A stretch of DNA of 64,000 bases from CAWDMW01 sp963803575 (GTDB lineage Bacteria > Pseudomonadota > Alphaproteobacteria > Rickettsiales > UBA998): assembly GCA_963803575.1 (NCBI GenBank), contig CAWDMW010000002.1, forward strand, positions 1,550,001 to 1,614,000, read 5' to 3'. Shown here piece by piece: positions 9,095-17,544 of this stretch. The translations under genes and the position numbers were made by a program. Each line of letters begins with the position of its first letter. Position 1 is the stretch's first letter. The notes beneath the pieces are model-generated. The model was given only the letters and a program-made list of their open reading frames with translations, ran no database searches and was not told the DNA's origin.

Positions 9095-9389
9095 TATCCT
9101 CTTCAATTTTCGCTGCGTAGAAGTCACCGACAAGATTACTACCCTGTGATTCTAGCGGAATTTGTGACTGTGTTTTGCTGTTAGCAAGAGTTTTTCCATT
9201 CTGTCCACAGCCTTCGACCTGCTGCACTGGATGCACACCGTGACCAATAGCAGCAATATCTGAGACGATATTCCAGATTAGCCGTAGCAATTCCAGTTTG
9301 TCTTCTTCGCTATCATTACTTTCTTCAAGATATGCAAGCCACTCTTCCAGATCGATGGTGTCGTCTGATGTTACGTTAAAATTCGTCAT
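9081..9389 (-). CDS. Small acidic protein upstream of the integrase
   Basis: A 102-aa protein with an excellent Shine-Dalgarno (AAAGGAG). The first half is acidic and helical (DDTIDLEEWLAYLEESNDSEEDKLELLRLIWNI), the second half polar and probably disordered. I do not recognise a family. Its stop lies 11 bp inside the integrase gene, so the two are translationally coupled. It might be a recombination directionality factor or a regulator of the integrase, but nothing in the sequence proves that. Confidence 0.75.
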   Translation of the reverse strand: MTNFNVTSDDTIDLEEWLAYLEESNDSEEDKLELLRLIWNIVSDIAAIGHGVHPVQQVEGCGQNGKTLANSKTQSQIPLESQGSNLVGDFYAAKIEEDNAHA

Positions 9390-9457
9390 GTATGTTCTCC
9401 TTTCTTAAATCGTGGTGTTTATGCAGAATATTCCGCTCAACTCACCCAAGAACACAG

Positions 9458-9491
9458 TAGGAATACTATCCTATAATGTCTTAAATTACAA
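9458..9491 (-). promoter_or_regulatory. Promoter with operator palindrome for the integrase operon
   Basis: On the minus strand, TTGTAA (9491-9486) and TAGTAT (9468-9463) are 17 bp apart. The -10 box is the centre of a palindrome with arms TAGGA and TCCTA (9458-9473), as expected for a repressor site. Confidence 0.55.
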
Positions 9492-9557
9492 GGTTTGAGT
9501 CTGGTTAAGCGATTCTATCTTATGAATAATTAGTGTTTCCTTGGGCTTTCCTCCTTA

Positions 9558-10490
9558 TCATGACGGTTCATGATTTTGCGTTTGTACATGCTCCTGTGTG
9601 TTGGTTTGAGTGGCCTGTGCGGGACGTGACTGTGAAAGTACGGCGTCGCGTTGTGCGATCATGTTCTGCTGCGTGACAATTTGATCGGGGCGTGTAGCGG
9701 TGAGCGTTTGCTGCTGCGCTTGTGCATGTGCTGCGATTTGTTCCTGCCGTTGAACATTGAGATTATGCTCATGAGCGCTGGCATGCGCCAAGGCTCTTGG
9801 CATCATGTTGCCTAATTTAGAAAGATCAGAGGGGCTGAATGATTTGCTTTCTTTCCATTGTCCTGTTTCATTGTCTTTATAGAGGCGACCAACTGAGGCA
9901 TTGACGTGGATATGTCCGTCGCGCCCTTCTTGCTGCCATAATTTAATAACGGCAGCACCGTCTTTAAAAGTTTCCAGCGGTGCATTTGGTGTTGGTGATA
10001 ATTGCGGTGCATTTGAGTTTTGTGTGTTTATTTGATCTGTCATAGAGGACTCTCCTGAGTGGTGGTTAAATTGTTGATGCGTCTGGCTGTGTTCTTGCTT
10101 GCGCTGCGGTATGACGGCATGTGCCAGCACAGCATTGCGTGCTTCCAGAAGCCATTTTTGATTGAAGTGAGCGCGGTCAACGGGATCGCGGATATTGGGT
10201 GGCGGCACTAATGTTGGTGCAAGGTGATCGACCTCGACCATGTGAGAGCCGCGTTGCTGATCTGTGTTATCCTGCTCGCGCAAGTGCGAGCGTGGTTGCA
10301 GATAGGTGTTGAGCTGCGCGAAATCGCGTCTGAGGTTGGGCAGTTTTTGCGATGGACTCCAATCCGCTAAAACGTCATGCGGTGTTGGTTCGTCTTCCGC
10401 TGCCAGCTTTGCATTAAACTCAGCATGCGACGGATGGCTATAGCGAACATCGGGTAAGTCATTTGTGGATTCATGCTTTGTATCATTCAT
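9558..10490 (-). CDS. Conjugation-associated protein of unknown function, possible dual start
   Basis: A 310-aa hydrophilic protein. Residues 1-145 are proline/glutamine/histidine-rich. Residues 175-245 form the only compact-looking domain (FKDGAAVIKLWQQEGRDGHIHVNASVGRLYKDNETGQWKESKSFS), resembling small proteins of mobile elements that precede transfer genes. The rest is Gln/Ala-rich and probably coiled or disordered. An internal ATG (Met150, 10043) is preceded by AGGAGAG, so a 161-aa product carrying only the compact domain is plausible. It follows traG and a small gene, overlapping the latter by 8 bp. I assign no function. Confidence 0.7.
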   Translation of the reverse strand: MNDTKHESTNDLPDVRYSHPSHAEFNAKLAAEDEPTPHDVLADWSPSQKLPNLRRDFAQLNTYLQPRSHLREQDNTDQQRGSHMVEVDHLAPTLVPPPNIRDPVDRAHFNQKWLLEARNAVLAHAVIPQRKQEHSQTHQQFNHHSGESSMTDQINTQNSNAPQLSPTPNAPLETFKDGAAVIKLWQQEGRDGHIHVNASVGRLYKDNETGQWKESKSFSPSDLSKLGNMMPRALAHASAHEHNLNVQRQEQIAAHAQAQQQTLTATRPDQIVTQQNMIAQRDAVLSQSRPAQATQTNTQEHVQTQNHEPS

Positions 10491-10773
10491 AAAACTTTCT
10501 CTTAGAGGTTGGGTTCATTAGCACGAGTAAGGGGCAGCCGTGACCTGCAATGCCGTGGTCATCTTCTATGATCCCGCGATTGCCGAGATACAGGCATGTG
10601 CGGTAATTCTGGTAACGGTTTGGATGGCTGCCATATGTATCCTGAATGCGGATATGCGGCACGGTGCTCATGAAGAAATACGCCGCTAACGCCAGTAGCT
10701 TCCAGCTTTTGAAGATATGTGAAGTTAGCCGCAGGACATATGCTAACCTGAGATAGAGACGGATGCGGTTCAT
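10483..10773 (-). CDS. Small protein coupled to traG
   Basis: A 96-aa protein starting at the ATG that overlaps the traG stop in an ATGA junction. An upstream ATG (10797) would add 8 residues but lies inside traG. The N-terminus is basic with a hydrophobic stretch (WKLLALAAYFFMSTVPHIRI) that could be one membrane helix. The rest contains GNRGIIEDDHGIAGHGCP. No family recognised. The tight coupling to the coupling-protein gene suggests a role in the transfer apparatus. Confidence 0.6.
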   Translation of the reverse strand: MNRIRLYLRLAYVLRLTSHIFKSWKLLALAAYFFMSTVPHIRIQDTYGSHPNRYQNYRTCLYLGNRGIIEDDHGIAGHGCPLLVLMNPTSKRKFYE

Positions 10774-12644
10774 ATGCGCCCTCGTGTCAGGAACCACCGA
10801 AGTCTCACTAAGAACGGGGCACGTCTTTTTTCCAAACGCAGTGTTACACGCTTACGATAGGGCTCGTTATAAAATGGATTATTGCCCACCTGATCACGCC
10901 ATGGATCAATCGACGCATAAGACGGTAATGTCGTCAGCACGGGCAGACAATTACGAATGAACAGAATGGCTTTGTCTGTTTTGCGTATCTCTTCCTGCGT
11001 CATCAGCGGACGAATATCTTCGCTCACTGTTTGCCCCTGCATATTAAAGCCGTGGAAGGCGGCATTGCTGTTGCGTCCGACATATGCCATCTGGCCTAAA
11101 AGCTTCTCAATCAGCCCCAACATTTCAGGATCGCGTTGATTTGGCAGAAAGGTGAGTATCTCAGCTTCCGAGAGCAATGTGTTAACGGCTTCCTTGCCAT
11201 AGACTTTTCTGAAAGCACCGATGGACTGGATATAGAGCATGAGTCTTATATTGAATTCGCGTCCCCACGTCATTAAACTTGGCAAATTATGGACTTTGGC
11301 GTTGGTGCACTCGTCCCCGACAACATACACAGGCACATGTTTATTCTCGTGGCGCTTCCATTCGGTGAGTGCCGCCCATTGCAACGCACCCATGATTTTA
11401 TCGCCTTGCCCCATGCGTGAAGAGTCCATGGTCAGGAACACCGCAACAGGGCGACCGCCATCTTTCATATCGCTAAAGCGGAAGCTTGATGTTGCCAATG
11501 CTGCGTAAGAGCGACTATTTTTAGAAAAGGGTTTCAGCGCATTATACGCACCTTTGAGAAAGCTTTGTGCCTGATTGCTTTTCCCGTCTGATTGAAGCTG
11601 CTGCGCGATTTCACCAGCGCGGGCGCGGTAATCGTCGAGAAACGCCTGCTTCTCATGCTCAGGCTGGTGTATCAATATTTCTGCATGTTCCAGCGGCATG
11701 GTGGGTACAGGATTGCCCTCCTGATCTTCCAGACCACCTGCAACCCAGAGCATTTCTTTCAGCAGGTTCTCACGATTAATGATGAGTGATCGCGCATCTG
11801 CAAGTGTGGCGTCTTCACCATGCACCAGCACTGCTTGTATGAAAGCCACCTCCATATATTCATGGCTGCCCTGAATCCAGAACATGCTATCGCCTTGCGC
11901 ACTCTCTGGTTCTGGATAGAGTTGTAGCGCAAGCTCATTCGTATCCGTGTCTAAATCGGCAAGGCCACCAATACGTTTGAAGTCATCAATGATAATTTGC
12001 AGCAACCCATAGCTTGCAGTCTCACCCAGAATATGAGTTTGCAGCCCGCCGATATTAACCACATGCACAGCATACCCGATGGACTCCAAATGCGCCTTGG
12101 TCATTGCTGCCAGATTGGGTTTGAAATCCAGCACTAGCATGCTGTGACCTGCATTGCCTAGCGCCATGATATTTGGCACGACGCTACCAACACCCTTTCC
12201 TGAGCCAGACGTCCCGAAGAAGGCAGCATTGGACGAAAAATCCGTAAAAATGGGCTTGCCCCGATGCCTCCGTCCTTTGCCTGCATAGACCCCAAAATAT
12301 GGCGACCAGCCCCAACGGAATATCTGGTCTTGAATATCCTTAAATAACGCAAACCGCGCACTGGCTTTATAATTGCGCACAATCAACGTGCTGCGGTATT
12401 CAAGCCACCCAGCCAACCCTGCACACGCACGGCTCGTTGCCATGACGCTGTTGACCGCACACACCGTAGCCGCCAGCGTAGGCCATGGATGCAATATCTG
12501 CCCCTCCATAAAAGCAGGCATATCGTCAAGTGGCGTGGAGGTCGTGGCAGGTGCTATCTCCGACAGCACCCACGCACTCGCACCAGCCAGCAACACATGA
12601 GCGAGCAAGCTACTCTGCGGCTTCTGTTGCTGAGGCGCACTCAC
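10770..12644 (-). CDS. traG: Type IV coupling protein (VirD4/TraG family)
   Basis: Inner-membrane ATPase that brings the relaxase-DNA complex to a type IV secretion channel. 624 aa. It has two N-terminal hydrophobic segments (13-32 and 55-80). Walker A is GTSGSGKG (144-151). A Walker B-like strand reads MLVLDFKP. The TraG signature runs VYVVGDECTNAKVHNLPSLMTWGREFN. The start is GTG at 12644, two bases after the previous stop. Upstream are two membrane proteins of the same operon. No VirB4, VirB6 or other mating-pore gene is present, so it would have to dock to a channel encoded elsewhere. I use the symbol for the family only. Confidence 0.88.
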   Translation of the reverse strand: MSAPQQQKPQSSLLAHVLLAGASAWVLSEIAPATTSTPLDDMPAFMEGQILHPWPTLAATVCAVNSVMATSRACAGLAGWLEYRSTLIVRNYKASARFALFKDIQDQIFRWGWSPYFGVYAGKGRRHRGKPIFTDFSSNAAFFGTSGSGKGVGSVVPNIMALGNAGHSMLVLDFKPNLAAMTKAHLESIGYAVHVVNIGGLQTHILGETASYGLLQIIIDDFKRIGGLADLDTDTNELALQLYPEPESAQGDSMFWIQGSHEYMEVAFIQAVLVHGEDATLADARSLIINRENLLKEMLWVAGGLEDQEGNPVPTMPLEHAEILIHQPEHEKQAFLDDYRARAGEIAQQLQSDGKSNQAQSFLKGAYNALKPFSKNSRSYAALATSSFRFSDMKDGGRPVAVFLTMDSSRMGQGDKIMGALQWAALTEWKRHENKHVPVYVVGDECTNAKVHNLPSLMTWGREFNIRLMLYIQSIGAFRKVYGKEAVNTLLSEAEILTFLPNQRDPEMLGLIEKLLGQMAYVGRNSNAAFHGFNMQGQTVSEDIRPLMTQEEIRKTDKAILFIRNCLPVLTTLPSYASIDPWRDQVGNNPFYNEPYRKRVTLRLEKRRAPFLVRLRWFLTRGRI

Positions 12645-12646
12645 GG

Positions 12647-13246
12647 CTACACTGTCCCGCCGACAATTAAATATGGCTTACAATGCGCTCGTGCAAAATG
12701 TTCGGTAAACTTGGTGATGTTTGCGTTACTTAGCATGTCATCCGTGATGTCCACATCCCCGAGATTGTTACGAACATACAAATTACGAGCGATACCCTGA
12801 ACGCCAGTCAGATCAATATAGCAAAAATATGTTGGCGTTGGGTTCGGCTGCAACAGGTCTTTATACACGGTACCAATGACAACCTTCATACCTGTTCCGT
12901 CAATATCAACCATTTTAAACAATGTCACAGAATCCACAGATTCACTGATACGGCGCAGCGTGCCCAGCTTCTCCTCCATCTGCGCTTTTTGCGCCTGCAA
13001 GCGATCCAATTCCTGCTGCAACGCATTTAAATTATCCTGATGCTCAGGGCATTCTTCACGTTCAATGCCAAGCACCGAGCACTGAAAATCAATCATGTCA
13101 GGGCTGGAGCGATCAATATATTTAACCAGATAGAATGCGGTGAGTCCGACCGCGCACATAGTCATGGCAATGCCGCTTGTGATAAGCAGTGTATTGCCGA
13201 GGGTTGCAATGGTCATATTGGCAAGTTTGTTGAAAAATCGTTTCAT
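12647..13246 (-). CDS. Membrane-anchored coiled-coil protein in the transfer operon
   Basis: A 199-aa protein with one N-terminal membrane helix (about 15-42), a coiled coil (68-100, NALQQELDRLQAQKAQMEEKL) and a C-terminal globular region that probably lies in the periplasm. Two cysteines (about 55 and 65) lie in the linker. It has a strong Shine-Dalgarno (TAGGAG) and ends 2 bp before the traG GTG. The topology resembles accessory pieces of type IV secretion systems, but I see no specific VirB-family motif, so the function is unknown. Confidence 0.72.
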   Translation of the reverse strand: MKRFFNKLANMTIATLGNTLLITSGIAMTMCAVGLTAFYLVKYIDRSSPDMIDFQCSVLGIEREECPEHQDNLNALQQELDRLQAQKAQMEEKLGTLRRISESVDSVTLFKMVDIDGTGMKVVIGTVYKDLLQPNPTPTYFCYIDLTGVQGIARNLYVRNNLGDVDITDDMLSNANITKFTEHFARAHCKPYLIVGGTV

Positions 13247-13284
13247 GATAATAGTCTCCTAATTGTTTTGTGATGTGAATTGTT

Positions 13285-14493
13285 TTACTGATCTTGCGGG
13301 GTCACGTTGTTGAGCGTGCCAAGTAGTTCATCGCGGCGTTCTTGTAGGCAGGAACGTGAGACAAGCAAAAAACAAATCAACCAGATGCTGAACGTGTCGC
13401 TTGCGACACTAATCATGATGTTGCTGAGGCTAGATTTCCAATAACGTGCAACAGCCTCATTCATGGTCAGCATCGGTTTAGGCTTTTGCATGACCGTGCC
13501 GTCAGTTTTCATCAGCGTTTCCAAGGTGTCAGACACGTGTGAGAGCGTATCTTTCAGATTGGCAATCGCCCGATCCTGCTTTTTGCCTAAGCTGCCACTT
13601 TTGGTGCCAAGGCTGGCAACGGTCTGTTCTAAAACGGAAAGCTGGACTTCAAGGCGATCCGCCACGCGTTCTGAATGCGTATTTTGCAGCAATGTGTAGA
13701 GTTTACGGTCTGCATCTCTGAATTGTTCCGCCCGTTCAAACACCGTCAACGACGTGTCACGCGGTATGGATTCCATCTGGGCTAGAATATCGGCAAAAGC
13801 ACCGCGCTGCGCGTGCGTGGCAGATTTTGTATCTGATAGCGTATCAATAATACGCCCTACACTGGCGCATGAACTGCTGTAAGCCGCATAGACGCTACCA
13901 TATCCACTCGCACCACCCGTCAGAATACCGCCCGACTTCTCACCATGCGCGAGTGAGCACAGCGATTCTTTCAGAGGCAGCAATCCTGCCTCGGCAGCTT
14001 GTGCATTATCCGTATCTTGAGTAGATGCCGCGATATATTCCTCATGCAAGATGACACGGTCGCGTAATCCCTGAATAACCGCTCTTTCTGATGTGGTCGC
14101 TAGGATTGCGTTATACGTGCTCACACCAAATATAAACGGCAGAATGGCAATGGTCAGTGCAACAACCTTCCAGCGCTGCTTGCGCGTCACCTGTGTTGCC
14201 AACCCGAATAGTAGCGTGTTCGCACCAAACACCATCAAGGCAGCAATCACAGCCGTCATCGCTGCCGTAATCATGCCCTCAGTCGATGATGCAAAGTCAG
14301 CGATACGCGCATCAAAAAGCCCCTTTGCGCTTAGCCATGCAGACAGCACCGCAAAGGGAAAGACCATCAGGCGGATAAAACGCTCCCAGCCCGATACAGA
14401 TTGCTCTAATTTCTCCACCTCATCTTTGCGGATATGATACGCATGTTGTGCAGCAGTTTGATCTGCCTTTTTTAATTTATGATATCGTTTCAT
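13285..14493 (-). CDS. Polytopic membrane protein in the transfer operon
   Basis: A 402-aa protein. A basic N-terminus is followed by three hydrophobic helices (about 40-58, 75-100 and 108-130), a long soluble region rich in helices (135-345) and a final membrane helix near 365-385 (SVASDTFSIWLICFLLV). It has an AGGAGATAACC-type ribosome binding site like its neighbours. The long helical loop between distant membrane segments is also seen in conjugation and phage-like channel accessory proteins, but I do not recognise the family. Confidence 0.72.
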   Translation of the reverse strand: MKRYHKLKKADQTAAQHAYHIRKDEVEKLEQSVSGWERFIRLMVFPFAVLSAWLSAKGLFDARIADFASSTEGMITAAMTAVIAALMVFGANTLLFGLATQVTRKQRWKVVALTIAILPFIFGVSTYNAILATTSERAVIQGLRDRVILHEEYIAASTQDTDNAQAAEAGLLPLKESLCSLAHGEKSGGILTGGASGYGSVYAAYSSSCASVGRIIDTLSDTKSATHAQRGAFADILAQMESIPRDTSLTVFERAEQFRDADRKLYTLLQNTHSERVADRLEVQLSVLEQTVASLGTKSGSLGKKQDRAIANLKDTLSHVSDTLETLMKTDGTVMQKPKPMLTMNEAVARYWKSSLSNIMISVASDTFSIWLICFLLVSRSCLQERRDELLGTLNNVTPQDQ

Positions 14494-14524
14494 GGTTATC
14501 TCCTAAAAAATTATGATTGAGCGC

Positions 14525-14872
14525 TTACGCGTCGCTATTGGTTGGGTTTAGGGTAAAGAAACAGGCATCCAGATACGATTGATGCTCATAATCATCCGCA
14601 TCATTCACACCGTTATACAGCCCATCCAATGTGTCATCCGAAAGTGGATCATGCTCAGGCTCGTCTTCAACGCACCCGTCATGTTGTGGTTCTGATATAA
14701 TCGTGTCTGGCGTTTCAGACTCAGGCAGTTCGCCGTATGTTGCCGTTAGCACATCATCGGCTGCCTCATCCTGCACATGGCTCAACACCATGCAGGGTGC
14801 GTTCAGATATTCTTGTTGTTGATACGTTTCATACAGGCTTTCTCCTGTGTGTGTTGTCGTCCAGATATCCAT
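14525..14872 (-). CDS. Short acidic protein heading the transfer operon
   Basis: A 115-aa, strongly acidic protein (stretches such as PQHDGCVEDEPEHDPLSDD) with an AAGGAG ribosome binding site. It is the first gene of the minus-strand operon that runs to the integrase. The composition resembles DNA-mimic or chaperone-like small proteins of mobile elements, but no family is recognisable. Confidence 0.65.
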   Translation of the reverse strand: MDIWTTTHTGESLYETYQQQEYLNAPCMVLSHVQDEAADDVLTATYGELPESETPDTIISEPQHDGCVEDEPEHDPLSDDTLDGLYNGVNDADDYEHQSYLDACFFTLNPTNSDA

Positions 14873-15098
14873 GATTACTCCTTGCGTTGTTTCATTCTCT
14901 AGAATGTCACAAGCACAAAAAGCGCGGAACTCTCACTAATTTTGGATGATTATATTATATTATTCAGTGCTTTAGAATGAAACTCAAAGGGGTAATCAAA
15001 TGCAACCCCCTCGCTATTTCATTAGCCATTGTATTTTGCATCAATCCTTCTACTAATAAGTGATAGGCAAAAATTCCTATATGAGCAAAAGGATAACA
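14873..15098. promoter_or_regulatory. Divergent promoter region between the transfer operon and the caspase operon
   Basis: A 226-bp AT-rich gap (TTATATTATATTATT at 14949-14963). A 10-bp inverted repeat, GTTTCATTCT (14889-14898) and AGAATGAAAC (14974-14983), brackets it. The left arm is also half of a tight palindrome CATTCT-CT-AGAATG (14893-14906). This suggests one repressor controlling both directions. Confidence 0.45.
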
Positions 15099-16130
15099 AT
15101 GATGGCTGAGATTAAACGTGCACTTTTAATTGGGATTAACAATTATCCAAATCAATACAGGCTTAGAGGTGCCGCTTCGGACGCAGAACGTATGGCAAAA
15201 ATTCTTGCCACCCATGAGCCTAAGACTGACAAAGAAAAGAAAGGCAAAGCAAATTTTGATACTACATTGATAACAAGTCTCTCTGATAGTCCTGTTACAA
15301 CGAGAAAAATGTCTGAGGAAATAAAAAACTTATTTGCGCGTGAAGCAGATTCCGTATTATTTTACTTTGCGGGTCATAGCCACTTCAATGACAGCCTATC
15401 CAAAGGCTATTTCATTCCTCAAGACATGCCTAGTGGCGATGAAGGGGTGAGCTTTGAATTTCTGATGAATTTAGCGAACAGTGCCTACCCGAGAATAAAG
15501 TCCACTACTATTATTATTGACAGCTGTAACTCAGGGGCAGTTGGTGAGGGTTATGATGCACAGGCAGATATAATTCCATCCACTATAGGCACGGGTGTCA
15601 CTATTTTAACATCCTCAGACAAACGGGAGCTTTCTGGTGAGAACAATCTAACAGGCGGCTTCTTTACTAGCATCATTGCCGACGCCTTAAAAGGCAGTGC
15701 TGCGGATATTTTAGGAAATGTAACACCCGCATCTTTGTATTCACACGCAGATCACTTGCTCAGATCGTCAGAACAACGCCCAATCTACAAAGCTAATGTT
15801 AAGTCATTCGTGGTGCTACGCGAATGCAAGCCACGTATTGACGCTGATATTTTGAATGAGCTTCCTGAGTTATTCCCTGACGCAGATAAAACCTTTAAAC
15901 TTGATCAAACATATGAGCCAGAGATTAACGCACCAGAACGAAAAGATGGCGTTATGCCAATAGATGAGCATACTGCCATATTCAAAAAGCTACAAATATG
16001 TAATCGCCATAGTTTAGTTGAACCTGTAGATGCAGAGCATATGTATTTTGCAGCAATGCATGAAACTGGATGCAGGCTTACAGAGCTTGGCAAACATTAT
16101 AGACGCCTCGCTGAGGAAAACAGATTATGA
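15099..16130 (+). CDS. Caspase-like protease (peptidase C14 family)
   Basis: A 343-aa protein, counting from the ATG at 15099 that follows AAAGGAT; an in-frame GTG at 15060 has no ribosome binding site. The caspase fold is clear: KRALLIGINNY (beta-1), catalytic His93 in FYFAGHSH and catalytic Cys143 in IIIDSCNSG, followed by TILTSSDKRELSGENN. After residue 230 comes an unrelated C-terminal part. The downstream membrane protein starts within its stop codon (ATGA overlap), so both are made together. In bacteria such proteases cut and activate partner effectors in immune or cell-death systems. The pairing with a membrane protein inside a mobile element supports that role, which remains inference. 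Confidence 0.88.
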   Translation: MMAEIKRALLIGINNYPNQYRLRGAASDAERMAKILATHEPKTDKEKKGKANFDTTLITSLSDSPVTTRKMSEEIKNLFAREADSVLFYFAGHSHFNDSLSKGYFIPQDMPSGDEGVSFEFLMNLANSAYPRIKSTTIIIDSCNSGAVGEGYDAQADIIPSTIGTGVTILTSSDKRELSGENNLTGGFFTSIIADALKGSAADILGNVTPASLYSHADHLLRSSEQRPIYKANVKSFVVLRECKPRIDADILNELPELFPDADKTFKLDQTYEPEINAPERKDGVMPIDEHTAIFKKLQICNRHSLVEPVDAEHMYFAAMHETGCRLTELGKHYRRLAEENRL

Positions 16131-17404
16131 GACAGCTAACGAATTTTTGTCACGCCACATCTGATAAAATTCGAGATCGATTGTACTTTCATTCTTTGAA
16201 GACAACACGCTTCTTTAGGCGCAAAATATTACGGCTTGTGCCTGATCGCTTTTTCTTTGCGTTTATTTGCTTACTCAAATTTATTGAAATTGCCACAATT
16301 CTGGGAGTGTCGTTTGCCTTCGTTACTTATATAGGCAATTTCAATCAATATGATTATATGGCAACGATTGTATGGGTAGCCTTTTTGCTATTGATGGATA
16401 TATACAAAAAAACGCCTTTAAAAATTGAGCAAAAAATGCGGCGTGACTGGCAAACGCGTTTTATCCATCGTTCTCTCAATACCGATAATCCAGAACCATT
16501 TATTTTCTATATAAGGAGATTTTTTGCTGACACGGGTATGAGTATTCTTTTAGAAAAACCATGGTATAATAGTTTAAGCGTTGAAGGTAACAGTGCCCCA
16601 CTAGAAGAGTTTCTCGCAAAAGCAGCTCCTAAGAACCTTCCTGTAGTAAAAATAGGTGGGCAGCGTGTATCACAGGATTTGGGTGTTGGAACACGCTACT
16701 TTGAGCAAGAAAAAGATAGTAATTCAGAAGAAGAAAATGAACGGATTAGAAAAATTTGGTGGGCGGCATTTGAAGAGTTTGCCATTGCAAGCGAACGCAT
16801 TCTCATTTTACCTTTGGTGCAATCAGGTTCATCCCTTTTAAATGAAATAGAATGGCTGAAAAGTAATAACTTACTTCAAAAAGTCATTTTCATCATGCCT
16901 CCGAAGGGAAAAGCAAAATTTTATAATACGGATTCTAAAAAAATTACAGATACACTGAAAATTAGCAAAATATGGTCTGAAAGCATAAATACTATTGAGG
17001 AAAAACTAGGTCTTAAAATGCCCGCTTATTCGTCCAAAGGCGGGTTTTTCTGCATTGAAAATAACTTGGCTGCACTAGCAACAACACCACAGGGCAGAAA
17101 GTGGAAATCTGCGAACACATTGCGAGACATGATGCTCGGCAATCTAAAACTCTCACCTCTTAAAGCCACATGGCACTTTGGGCTACGCCAGATTTATATG
17201 ATACTGTATATCATACTGTTTTCTATTCCATGCATAATTTTTCTTAGTGAAAAAGACTGGACTGATACTGATACAAGTAGCTCTATTATAACATTACTTG
17301 CGACAGCAACGTATGGGATTGGAACACTAAAAAATTTATACAACAGCTTTTCGCTGTTGGGCTTTATAGTCGCAATAAGCGCTTTAGGTTTTTGTATTAT
17401 ATGA
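16127..17404 (+). CDS. Membrane protein paired with the caspase-like protease
   Basis: 425 aa. Two N-terminal membrane helices (about 43-70 and 78-90) are followed by a soluble domain (110-340) and two or three C-terminal helices (about 350-370 and 385-425). The soluble domain has features of a nucleotide- or signal-sensing fold seen in bacterial membrane effectors: a VVKIGG strand, a W-rich helix (IRKIWWAAFEEFAIASERILILPLV), then SGSSLLNEIEWLKSNNLLQKVIFIMPP. The resemblance is by eye and I have no family name. It overlaps the caspase gene by 4 bp and a small TM gene by 4 bp. A reasonable guess is the effector or sensor that the caspase cleaves. Confidence 0.75.
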   Translation: MRQLTNFCHATSDKIRDRLYFHSLKTTRFFRRKILRLVPDRFFFAFICLLKFIEIATILGVSFAFVTYIGNFNQYDYMATIVWVAFLLLMDIYKKTPLKIEQKMRRDWQTRFIHRSLNTDNPEPFIFYIRRFFADTGMSILLEKPWYNSLSVEGNSAPLEEFLAKAAPKNLPVVKIGGQRVSQDLGVGTRYFEQEKDSNSEEENERIRKIWWAAFEEFAIASERILILPLVQSGSSLLNEIEWLKSNNLLQKVIFIMPPKGKAKFYNTDSKKITDTLKISKIWSESINTIEEKLGLKMPAYSSKGGFFCIENNLAALATTPQGRKWKSANTLRDMMLGNLKLSPLKATWHFGLRQIYMILYIILFSIPCIIFLSEKDWTDTDTSSSIITLLATATYGIGTLKNLYNSFSLLGFIVAISALGFCII

Positions 17405-17544
17405 TCGAAAATTTTTTGTATATCAAACCCAATTACACTAATGACAGTATCTCATTCGTATCACTATTATTTTTGTTAGTGATCGTACCAACTGCTATTT
17501 CTTATCCGTTGTATAAATACTTTCCGAAAAAACTAAAGCCCTAA
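17401..17544 (+). CDS. Small single-pass membrane protein, third gene of the caspase operon
   Basis: A 47-aa protein (MIENFLYIKPNYTN...KKLKP) whose ATG overlaps the upstream stop in an ATGA junction. Residues 18-37 (FVSLLFLLVIVPTAISYPLY) form one membrane helix, and the tail is Lys-rich. Coupling to the membrane-protein gene and the clear topology support a real gene. It could be a regulatory subunit, an inhibitor or a pore-forming peptide. Its last 4 bases overlap the stop of the convergent ankyrin gene. Confidence 0.6.
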   Translation: MIENFLYIKPNYTNDSISFVSLLFLLVIVPTAISYPLYKYFPKKLKP

